A DNA stretch of 64,000 nucleotides, taken from Liolophura sinensis. Its lineage: Eukaryota > Mollusca > Polyplacophora > Chitonida > Chitonidae. The notes under the pieces are model-generated. The model was not told where the DNA came from. It worked only from the letters and a program-made list of their open reading frames with translations, and did not search any database. Positions 1-8,770 of this stretch are shown one piece after another. The stretch covers positions 1 through 64,000 of the forward strand of contig NW_027018073.1 in NCBI RefSeq assembly GCF_032854445.1. The letters run 5' to 3'. Each line of letters begins with the position of its first letter. Position 1 is the first letter of the stretch. A program made the translations under genes and the position numbers.

Positions 1-80
1 ACATAACTTATAATCAAAAGTTGAATATAGTAATGACCAGTCGCGATATTACATAGTAAATGTAGCCGAATTTAATTAGC

Positions 81-114
81 AAAAAGCCCAAGCAAAAATC
101 CAAAAGTGGTAAAA
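81..114 (+). other. Phased A-tract cluster, possibly curved DNA
   Basis: Runs of A begin at 81, 94, 102 and 111 in the reference monomer, spaced 13, 8 and 9 bp (mean 10, close to one helical turn). Many monomers have GTGGAAAAA in place of GTGGTAAAA, which lengthens the last tract. Phased A-tracts are a known source of intrinsic DNA curvature and are frequent in satellites. The segment recurs in every monomer and is also the richest in subfamily variants (CCCAAGC, CCCAGGC or CCCGGGC between tracts; AAAAAGCCC, AAAAATCCC or AAAAAACCC). Curvature is inferred, not measured. Confidence 0.5.
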
Positions 115-244
115 CTGTTCCAATGCTGCTGGTAAGAGGCTAATCCGACGTATTTTGTGACGAGAAATCGAATGGTGCAAACCGCGTTGCTCTCCGACCA
201 ATACTTTTGGCTGTAGCGACAATTGAATGAGCATTTATGTGAAA

Positions 245-252
245 ATCACGTG
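245..252 (+). promoter_or_regulatory. ATCACGTG octamer (E-box core CACGTG), once per monomer
   Basis: ATCACGTG contains the palindrome CACGTG, a binding core for many bHLH proteins, and fits the RTCACRTG consensus of budding-yeast CDEI. It recurs once per 548 bp in nearly all monomers. One subfamily (M63, M67, M73, M75 and M78) has ATTACGTG instead, which destroys the palindrome. I see no CDEII or CDEIII partner, so the CDEI match may be coincidental. Binding is not shown by the sequence. Confidence 0.25.
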
Positions 253-296
253 CCTAACAACGGCTCTTACTCCATGGAAACCAAGGAAATTTGCAA

Positions 297-440
297 TTTT
301 TCAACAGCTGGAGATGCCTGGCCCAATTGCGCATCTTTTGGCACCTTATTGATGTGGGTCAGTGTTTAATTGTACTTTTTACAGCAGACTGTATCAAGTA
401 CCTTGTTGTTTTTATATACAAATGGTGTGGTTTTTCAACA
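297..440 (+). repeat. Internal direct repeat TTTTTCAACA, two copies per monomer
   Basis: TTTTTCAACA occurs at 297-306 and 431-440, 134 bp apart, followed by partly similar bases (GCTGGAGAT and TGTAGATAA). It recurs in each monomer. Several monomers alter the first copy: TTTTTGAACA in M3 and M16, TTTTTAAACA in the attacg-type monomers of the 33-43 kb domain. It may be a trace of an older, shorter ancestral repeat or simply chance in T-rich DNA. Confidence 0.3.
411..420 (+). promoter_or_regulatory. TATATA-containing AT block, once per monomer
   Basis: TTTATATACA follows a T-rich stretch and comes in two alleles: TTGTTGTTTTTATA, as in M1 and M2, and TTGTGTTTTTTATA, the majority form. It resembles a TATA box on the plus strand, but no initiator, coding frame or terminator makes it a credible promoter. 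It is recorded only as the most AT-rich, promoter-like segment of the monomer. Confidence 0.15.
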
Positions 441-503
441 TGTAGATAAAGACATTGAGTTTGTCTTCGACTTAGAAGTAAGACAATTGCTGGATGAGTT
501 AAA

Positions 504-537
504 TGGGCTTGGCCCAAAGATTTGACGTCTTCTGGGC
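504..537 (+). other. Two overlapping, mutually exclusive inverted repeats sharing GCCCA
   Basis: TGGGC (504-508) can pair with GCCCA (512-516) around a 3-base loop. The same GCCCA, extended to GCCCAAAGA (512-520), can instead pair with TCTTCTGGGC (528-537) around the loop TTTGACG, giving nine pairs with one bulged C. The two structures exclude each other. The palindrome GACGTC (524-529) lies across the loop. In the diverged subfamily the second arm carries T to C at the position equivalent to 530 (GTCCTCTGGG), which weakens one pair. It would matter only if a strand is transcribed or extruded, which is unknown. Confidence 0.35.
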
Positions 538-770
538 TACCGAAGGGCACATAACTTATAATCAAAAGTTGAATATAGTAATGACCAGTCGCGATATTAC
601 ATAGTAAATGTAGCCGAATTTAATTAGCAAAAAGCCCAAGCAAAAATCCAAAAGTGGAAAAACTGTTCCAATGCTGCTGGTAAGAGGCTAATCCGACGTA
701 TTTTGTGACGAGAAATCGAATGGTGCAAACCGCGTTGCTCTCCGACCAATACTTTTGGCTGTAGCGACAA

Positions 771-1073
771 TTGAATGAGCATTTATGTGAAAATCACGTG
801 CCTAACAACGGCTCTTACTCCATGGAAACCAAGGAAATTTGCAATTTTTCAACAGCTGGAGATGCCTGGCCCAATTGCGCATCTTTTGGCACCTTATTGA
901 TGTGGGTCAGTGTTCAATTGTACTTTTTACAGCAGACTGTATCAAGTACCTTGTTGTTTTTATATACAAATGGTGTGGTTTTTCAACATGTAGATAAAGA
1001 CATTGAGTTTGTCTTCGACTTAGAAGTAAGACAATTGCTGGATGAGTTAAATGGGCTTGGCCCAAAGATTTGA
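771..1073 (+). other. Recurrent 100-codon plus-strand open frame, judged non-coding
   Basis: This frame begins at a TTG codon and exists only in monomers where TGTTTAATT is TGTTCAATT, turning an in-frame TAA into CAA. Other copies are at 2964, 7897, 13377, 17214, 20502, 29270, 47360, 50648, 53937, 56677 and 59416. All other monomers are stopped after about 46 codons. It has no recognisable domain, no signal peptide and no promoter or polyadenylation context. The opening is a marker of a satellite variant, not evidence of a gene. Confidence 0.85.
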
Positions 1074-1644
1074 CGTCTTCTGGGCTACCGAAGGGCACAT
1101 AACTTATAATCAAAAGTTGAATATAGTAATGACCAGTCGCGATATTACATAGTAAATGTAGCCGAATTGAATTAGCAAAAAGCCCAAGCAAAAATCCAAA
1201 AGTAGAAAAACTGTTCCAATGCTGCTGGTAAGAGGCTAATCCGACGTATTTTGTGACGAGAAATCGAATGGTGCAAACCGCGTTGCTCTCCGACCAATAC
1301 TTTTGGCTGTAGCGACAATTGAATGAGCATTTATGTGAAAATCACGTGCCTAACAACGGCTCTTACTCCATGGAAACCAAGGAAATTTGCAATTTTTGAA
1401 CAGCTGGAGATGCCTGGCCCAATTGCGCATCTTTTGGCACCTTATTGATGTGGGTCAGTGTTTAATTGTACTTTTTACAGCAGACTGTATCAAATACCTT
1501 GTGTTTTTTATATACAAATGGTGTGGTTTTTCAACATGTAGATAAAGACATTGAGTTTGTCTTCGACTTAGAAGTAAGACAATTGCTGGATGAGTTAAAT
1601 GGGCTTGGCCCAAAGATTTGACGTCTTCTGGGCTACCGAAGGGC

Positions 1645-3289
1645 ACATAACTTATAATCAAAAGTTGAATATAGTAATGACCAGTCGCGATATTACATAG
1701 TAAATGTAGCCGAATTTAATTAGCAAAAAGCCCAAGCAAAAATCCAAAAGTGGAAAAACTGTTCCAATGCTGCTGGTAAGAGGCTAATCCGACGTATTTT
1801 GTGACGAGAAATCGAATGGTGCAAACCGCGTTGCTCTCCGACCAATACTTTTGGCTGTAGCGACAATTGAATGAGCATTTATGTGAAAATCACGTGCCTA
1901 ACAACGGCTCTTACTCCATGGAAACCAAGGAAATTTGCAATTTTTCAACAGCTGGAGATGCCTGGCCCAATTGCGCATCTTTTGGCACCTTATTGATGTG
2001 GGTCAGTGTTTAACTGTACTTTTTACAGCAGACTGTATCAAGTACCTTGTGTTTTTTATATACAAATGGTGTGGTTTTTCAACATGTAGATAAAGACATT
2101 GAGTTTGTCTTCGACTTAGAAGTAAGACAATTGCTGGATGAGTTAAATGGGCTTGGCCCAAAGATTTGACGTCTTCTGGGCTACCGAAGGGCACATAACT
2201 TATAATCAAAAGTTGAATATAGTAATGACCAGTCGCGATATTACATAGTAAATGTAGCCTAATTTAATTAGCAAAAAGCCCAAGCAAAAATCCAAAAGTG
2301 GAAAAACTGTTCCAATGCTGCTGGTAAGAGGCTAATCCGACGTATTTTGTGACGAGAAATCGAATGGTGCAAACCGCGTTGCTCTCCGACCAATACTTTT
2401 GGCTGTAGCGACAATTGAATGAGCATTTATGTGAAAATCACGTGCCTAACAACGGCTCTTACTCCATGGAAACCAAGGAAATTTGCAATTTTTCAACAGC
2501 TGGAGATGCCTGGCCCAATTGCGCATCTTTTGGCACCTTATTGATGTGGGTCAGTGTTTAATTGTACTTTTTACAGCAGACTGTATCAAGTACCTTGTGT
2601 TTTTTTATATACAAATGGTGTGGTTTTTCAACATGTAGATAAAGACATTGAGTTTGTCTTCGACTTAGAAGTAAGACAATTGCTGGATGAGTTAAATGGG
2701 CTTGGCCCAAAGATTTGACGTCTTCTGGGCTACCGAACGGCACATAACTTATAATCAAAAGTTGAATATAGTAATGACCAGTCGCGATATTACATAGTAA
2801 ATGTAGCCGAATTTAATTAGCAAAAATCCCAGGCAAAAATCCAAAAGTGGAAAAACTGTTCCAATGCTGCTGGTAAGAGGCTAATCCGACGTATTTTGTG
2901 ACGAGAAATCGAATGGTGCAAACCGCGTTGCTCTCCGACCAATACTTTTGGCTGTAGCGACAATTGAATGAGCATTTATGTGAAAATCACGTGCCTAACA
3001 ACGGCTCTTACTCCATGGAAACCAAGGAAATTTGCAATTTTTCAACAGCTGGAGATGCCTGGCCCAATTGCGCATCTTTTGGCACCTTATTGATGTGGGT
3101 CAGTGTTCAATTGTACTTTTTACAGCAGACTGTATCAAGTACCTTGTTGTTTTTATATACAAATGGTGTGGTTTTTCAACATGTAGATAAAGACATTGAG
3201 TTTGTCTTCGACTTAGAAGTAAGACAATTGCTGGATGAGTTAAATGGGCTTGGCCCAAAGATTTGACGTCTTCTGGGCTACCGAAGGGC
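1645..3289 (+). repeat. Monomers M4-M6, with M4-M5 matching M7-M8
   Basis: Monomers start at 1645, 2193 and 2742. M4 carries TGTTTAACT and M5 carries AGCCTAATT followed by CGAACGGCAC at its end. The same succession is in M7-M8 (3290-4385) and partly in M17-M18, giving a 3-monomer offset of 1645 bp. M5 is 549 bp because the T run at 2600-2606 has seven T instead of six; this breaks its minus-strand frame. Confidence 0.75.
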
Positions 3290-6200
3290 ACATAACTTAT
3301 AATCAAAAGTTGAATATAGTAATGACCAGTCGCGATATTACATAGTAAATGTAGCCGAATTGAATTAGCAAAAAGCCCAAGCAAAAATCCAAAAGTGGAA
3401 AAACTGTTCCAATGCTGCTGGTAAGAGGCTAATCCGACGTATTTTGTGACGAGAAATCGAATGGTGCAAACCGCGTTGCTCTCCGACCAATACTTTTGGC
3501 TGTAGCGACAATTGAATGAGCATTTATGTGAAAATCACGTGCCTAACAACGGCTCTTACTCCATGGAAACCAAGGAAATTTGCAATTTTTCAACAGCTGG
3601 AGATGCCTGGCCCAATTGCGCATCTTTTGGCACCTTATTGATGTGGGTCAGTGTTTAACTGTACTTTTTACAGCAGACTGTATCAAGTACCTTGTGTTTT
3701 TTATATACAAATGGTGTGGTTTTTCAACATGTAGATAAAGACATTGAGTTTGTCTTCGACTTAGAAGTAAGACAATTGCTGGATGAGTTAAATGGGCTTG
3801 GCCCAAAGATTTGACGTCTTCTGGGCTACCGAAGGGCACATAACTTATAATCAAAAGTTGAATATAGTAATGACCAGTCGCGATATTACATAGTAAATGT
3901 AGCCTAATTTAATTAGCAAAAAGCCCAAGCAAAAATCCAAAAGTGGAAAAACTGTTCCAATGCTGCTGGTAAGAGGCTAATCCGACGTATTTTGTGACGA
4001 GAAATCGAATGGTGCAAACCGCGTTGCTCTCCGACCAATACTTTTGGCTGTAGCGACAATTGAATGAGCATTTATGTGAAAATCACGTGCCTAACAACGG
4101 CTCTTACTCCATGGAAACCAAGGAAATTTGCAATTTTTCAACAGCTGGAGATGCCTGGCCCAATTGCGCATCTTTTGGCACCTTATTGATGTGGGTCAGT
4201 GTTTAATTGTACTTTTTACAGCAGACTGTATCAAGTACCTTGTGTTTTTTATATACAAATGGTGTGGTTTTTCAACATGTAGATAAAGACATTGAGTTTG
4301 TCTTCGACTTAGAAGTAAGACAATTGCTGGATGAGTTAAATGGGCTTGGCCCAAAGATTTGACGTCTTCTGGGCTACCGAACGGCACATAACTTATAATC
4401 AAAAGTTGAATATAGTAATGACCAGTCGCGATATTACATAGTAAATGTAGCCGAATTGAATTAGCAAAAAGCCCAGGCAAAAATCCAAAAGTGGAAAAAC
4501 TGTTCCAATGCTGCTGGTAAGAGGCTAATCCGACGTATTTTGTGACGAGAAATCGAATGGTGCAAACCGCGTTGCTCTCCGACCAATACTTTTGGCTGTA
4601 GCGACAATTGAATGAGCATTTATGTGAAAATCACGTGCCCAGCAACGGCTCTTACTCCATGGAAACCAAGGAAATTTGCAATTTTTCAACAGCTGGAGAT
4701 GCCTGGCCCAATTGCGCATCTTTTGGCACCTTATTGATGTGGGTCAGTGTTTAATTGTACTTTTTACAGCAGACTGTATCAAGTACCTTGTGTTTTTTAT
4801 ATACAAATGGTGTGGTTTTTCAACATGTAGATAAAGACATTGAGTTTGTCTTCGACTTAGAAGTAAGACAATTGCTGGATGAGTTAAATGGGCTTGGCCC
4901 AAAGATTTGACGTCTTCTGGGCTACCGAAGGGCACATAACTTATAATCAAAAGTTGAATATAGTAATGACCAGTCGCGATATTACATAGTAAATGTAGCC
5001 GAATTTAATTAGCAAAAATCCCAGGCAAAAATCCAAAAGTGGAAAAACTGTTCCAATGCTGCTGGTAAGAGGCTAATCCGACGTATTTTGTGACGAGAAA
5101 TCGAATGGTGCAAACCGCGTTGCTCTCCGACCAATACTTTTGGCTGTAGCGACAATTGAATGAGCATTTATGTGAAAATCACGTGCCTAACAACGGCTCT
5201 TACTCCATGGAAACCAAGGAAATTTGCAATTTTTCAACAGCTGGAGATGCCTGGCCCAATTGCGCATCTTTTGGCACCTTATTGATGTGGGTCAGTGTTT
5301 AATTGTACTTTTTACAGCAGACTGTATCAAGTACCTTGTGTTTTTTATATACAAATGGTGTGGTTTTTCAACATGTAGATAAAGACATTGAGTTTGTCTT
5401 CGACTTAGAAGTAAGACAATTGCTGGATGAGTTAAATGGGCTTGGCCCAAAGATTTGACGTCTTCTGGGCTACCGAAGGGCAAATAACTTATAATCAAAA
5501 GTTGAATATAGTAATGACCAGTCGCGATATTACATAGTAAATGTAGCCGAATTTAATTAGCAAAAATCCCGGGCAAAAATCCAAAAGTGGAAAAACTGTT
5601 CCAATGCTGCTGGTAAGAGGCTAATCCGACGTATTTTGTGACGAGAAATCGAATGGTGCAAACCGCGTTGCTCTCCGACCAATACTTTTGGCTGTAGCGA
5701 CAATTGAATGAGCATTTATGTGAAAATCACGTGCCTAACAACGGCTCTTACTCCATGGAAACCAAGGAAATTTGCAATTTTTCAACAGCTGGAGATGCCT
5801 GGCCCAATTGCGCATCTTTTGGCACCTTATTGATGTGGGTCAGTGTTTAATTGTACTTTTTACAGCAGACTGTATCAAGTACCTTGTGTTTTTTATATAC
5901 AAATGGTGTGGTTTTTCAACATGTAGATAAAGACATTGAGTTTGTCTTCGACTTAGAAGTAAGACAATTGCTGGATGAGTTAAATGGGCTTGGCCCAAAG
6001 ATTTGACGTCTTCTGGGCTACCGAAGGGCACATAACTTATAATCAAAAGTTGAATATAGTAATGACCAGTCGCGATATTACATAGTAAATGTAGCCTAAT
6101 TTAATTAGCAAAAAGCCCAAGCAAAAATCCAAAAGTGGAAAAACTGTTCCAATGCTGCTGGTAAGAGGCTAATCCGACGTATTTTGTGACGAGAAATCGA

Positions 6201-6577
6201 ATGGTGCAAACCGCGTTGCTCTCCCACCAATACTTTTGGCTGTAGCGACAATTGAATGAGCATTTATGTGAAAATCACGTGCCTAACAACGGCTCTTACT
6301 CCATGGAAACCAAGGAAATTTGCAATTTTTCAACAGCTGGAGATGCCTGGCCCAATTGCGCATCTTTTGGCACCTTATTGATGTGGGTCAGTGTTTAATT
6401 GTACTTTTTACAGCAGACTGTATCAAGTACCTTGTGTTTTTTATATACAAATGGTGTGGTTTTTCAACATGTAGATAAAGACATTGAGTTTGTCTTCGAC
6501 TTAGAAGTAAGACAATTGCTGGATGAGTTAAATGGGCTTGGCCCAAAGATTTGACGTCTTCTGGGCTACCGAAGGGC
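3290..6577 (+). repeat. Segment M7-M12, first copy of a 10-monomer-offset duplication
   Basis: Monomers start at 3290, 3838, 4386, 4934, 5482 and 6030. Their marker order (TGTTTAACT; AGCCTAATT with CGAACGGCAC; GTGCCCAGC; AAAAATCCCAGGC with GGGCAAATAAC; CCCGGGC; AGCCTAATT) recurs in M17-M22 at 8771-12058, offset 5481 bp. By eye I find about four differences: a G to C at about 6225 here, and three in the partner (about 8899, 9117 and 9533). This implies a recent duplication. The next monomer (M13, 6578) departs from its partner M23. Confidence 0.88.
4525..4719 (-). other. Recurrent 64-codon minus-strand ATG frame, judged non-coding
   Basis: This is the only recurrent frame that starts at ATG. 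It is open only in monomers with GTGCCCAGCAAC; the alternative GTGCCTAACAAC places a stop after about 26 codons. It recurs at 10006, 12198, 14938, 16035, 18775, 23707, 27543, 34123, 35767, 36317, 39057 and many later monomers to 63717. The predicted peptide is basic and aromatic-rich with three cysteines and matches no family I know. Copies differ at amino-acid-changing sites (Lys-Ser or Ile-Ser-Val near residue 44, Leu/Phe near residue 11). Confidence 0.8.
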
Positions 6578-8770
6578 ACATAACTTATAATCAAAAGTTG
6601 AATATAGTAATGACCAGTCGCGATATTACATAGTAAATGTAGCCGAATTGAATTAGCAAAAAGCCCAGGCAAAAATCCAAAAGTGGAAAAACTGTTCCAA
6701 TGCTGCTGGTAAGAGGCTAATCCGACGTATTTTGTGACGAGAAATCGAATGGTGCAAACCGCGTTGCTCTCCGACCAATACTTTTGGCTGTAGCGACAAT
6801 TGAATGAGCATTTATGTGAAAATCACGTGCCTAACAACGGCTCTTACTCCATGGAAACCAAGGAAATTTGCAATTTTTCAACAGCTGGAGATGCCTGGCC
6901 CAATTGCGCATCTTTTGGCACCTTATTGATGTGGGTCAGTGTTTAATTGTACTTTTTACAGCAGACTGTATCAAGTACCTTGTGTTTTTTATATACAAAT
7001 GGTGTGGTTCTTCAACATGTAGATTAAGACATTGAGTTTGTCTTCGACTTAGAAGTAAGACAATTGCTGGATGAGTTAAATGGGCTTGGCCCAAAGATTT
7101 GACGTCTTCTGGGCTACCGAAGGGCACATAACTTATAATCAAAAGTTGAATATAGTAATGACCAGTCGCGATATTACATAGTAAATGTAGCCGAATTTAA
7201 TTAGCAAAAAGCCCAAGCAAAAATCCAAAAGTGGTAAAACTGTTCCAATGCTGCTGGTAAGAGGCTAATCCGACGTATTTTGTGACGAGAAATCGAATGG
7301 TGCAAACCGCGTTGCTCTCCGACCAATACTTTTGGCTGTAGCGACAATTGAATGAGCATTTATGTGAAAATCACGTGCCTAACAACGGCTCTTACTCCAT
7401 GGAAACCAAGGAAATTTGCAATTTTTCAACAGCTGGAGATGCCTGGCCCAATTGCGCATCTTTTGGCACCTTATTGATGTGGGTCAGTGTTTAATTGTAC
7501 TTTTTACAGCAGACTGTATCAAGTACCTTGTTGTTTTTATATACAAATGGTGTGGTTTTTCAACATGTAGATAAAGACATTGAGTTTGTCTTCGACTTAG
7601 AAGTAAGACAATTGCTGGATGAGTTAAATGGGCTTGGCCCAAAGATTTGACGTCTTCTGGGCTACCGAAGGGCACATAACTTATAATCAAAAGTTGAATA
7701 TAGTAATGACCAGTCGCGATATTACATAGTAAATGTAGCCGAATTTAATTAGCAAAAAGCCCAAGCAAAAATCCAAAAGTGGAAAAAACGGTTCCAATGC
7801 TGCTGGTAAGAGGCTAATCCGACGTATTTTGTGACGAGAAATCGAATGGTGCAAACCGCGTTGCTCTCCGACCAATACTTTTGGCTGTAGCGACAATTGA
7901 ATGAGCATTTATGTGAAAATCACGTGCCTAACAACGGCTCTTACTCCATGGAAACCAAGGAAATTTGCAATTTTTCAACAGCTGGAGATGCCTGGCCCAA
8001 TTGCGCATCTTTTGGCACCTTATTGATGTGGGTCAGTGTTCAATTGTACTTTTTACAGCAGACTGTATCAAGTACCTTGTTGTTTTTATATACAAATGGT
8101 GTGGTTTTTCAACATGTAGATAAAGACATTGAGTTTGTCTTCGACTTAGAAGTAAGACAATTGCTGGATGAGTTAAATGGGCTTGGCCCAAAGATTTGAC
8201 GTCTTCTGGGCTACCGAAGGGCACATAACTTATAATTAAAAGTTGAATATAGTAATGACCAGTCGCGATATTACATAGTAAATGTAGCCGAATTGAATTA
8301 GCAAAAAGCCCAAGCAAAAATCCAAAAGTAGAAAAACTGTTCCAATGCTGCTGGTAAGAGGCTAATCCGACGTATTTTGTGACGAGAAATCGAATGGTGC
8401 AAACCGCGTTGCTCTCCGACCAATACTTTTGGCTGTAGCGACAATTGAATGAGCATTTATGTGAAAATCACGTGCCTAACAACGGCTCTTACTCCATGGA
8501 AACCAAGGAAATTTGCAATTTTTGAACAGCTGGAGATGCCTGGCCCAATTGCGCATCTTTTGGCACCTTATTGATGTGGGTCAGTGTTTAATTGTACTTT
8601 TTACAGCAGACTGTATCAAGTACCTTGTGTTTTTTATATACAAATGGTGTGGTTTTTCAACATGTAGATAAAGACATTGAGTTTGTCTTCGACTTAGAAG
8701 TAAGACAATTGCTGGATGAGTTAAATGGGCTTGGCCCAAAGATTTGACGTCTTCTGGGCTACCGAAGGGC
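6578..8770 (+). repeat. Monomers M13-M16
   Basis: Monomers start at 6578, 7126, 7674 and 8223. M13 has private changes (GTGGTTCTTCA at about 7005 and GTAGATTAAG at about 7020). M14-M16 are the partners of M1-M3. M15 is one base longer because of a six-A run at 7783-7788. Confidence 0.75.

Larger units (their letters stand above)
1..548 (+). repeat. Reference satellite monomer (M1) with internal map
   Basis: This is the first full unit, used here as the coordinate frame. In order it holds an AT-rich start (1-80), an A-tract cluster (81-114), a GAAA stem-loop at about 161-170, a GC-richer middle (about 170-360, including ATCACGTG at 245-252 and CCATGG at 272-277), a T-rich/TATATA segment (371-420), two copies of TTTTTCAACA (297-306 and 431-440), and an end segment with overlapping inverted repeats (504-537). 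Subfamily-diagnostic variation is concentrated at about 20-30, 65-115, 195-220, 250-260, 325-365, 400-412 and 520-548. The rest is nearly invariant. G+C is 217/548. Confidence 0.95.
359..565 (-). other. Recurrent 68-codon minus-strand open frame, judged non-coding
   Basis: This frame recurs in most monomers with period 548. It starts at TTG, not ATG. In monomers with GAATTGAATT rather than GAATTTAATT at the next monomer's start it extends to 94 codons because an in-frame stop is lost. Copy-to-copy differences alter amino acids freely (Thr/Asn near residue 54, Lys/Glu and Ile/Val near the end), with no sign of preferential synonymous change. It overlaps other open frames on the plus strand. 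I match it to no protein family. Confidence 0.85.
1..1644 (+). repeat. Segment M1-M3, matching 7126-8770 at a 13-monomer offset
   Basis: Monomers start at 1, 549 and 1097. They share with M14-M16 an ordered set of markers: GTGGTAAAA in the first, TGTTCAATT in the second, then AAAAGTAGAAAAA (1198 and 8325) and TTTTTGAACA in the third. M4 and M17 also share the rare TGTTTAACT. Visible differences are CAAATACC in M3 against CAAGTACC in M16, and a six-A run with a nearby T to G at 7783-7790 in M15. The offset is 7125-7126 bp. Confidence 0.8.

Noticed and set aside
161-170. CGAGAAATCG stem-loop with a GAAA tetraloop
   Set aside because: Only three base pairs; too short to claim as a functional RNA element by itself.
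128-175. RNA polymerase III box A/box B (tRNA- or SINE-derived repeat)
   Set aside because: TGGTAAGAGGC and AATCGAATG only loosely resemble the boxes, key positions differ and no tRNA fold or poly-A/T tail follows.
245-252. Yeast-type point centromere
   Set aside because: Only the CDEI-like octamer is present; no 78-90-bp AT-rich CDEII followed by a CCGAA-containing CDEIII, and it recurs in every monomer.
465-480. CENP-B box
   Set aside because: CTTCGACTTAGAAG has TTCG and a correctly spaced A but lacks the CGGG half, so the essential motif is incomplete.
480-510. Hammerhead ribozyme, as found in some animal satellites
   Set aside because: CTGGATGAG resembles the CTGANGA core but has an extra base, and I find no CGAAA element and cleavage site in proper arrangement on either strand. 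A covariance-model search would be decisive.
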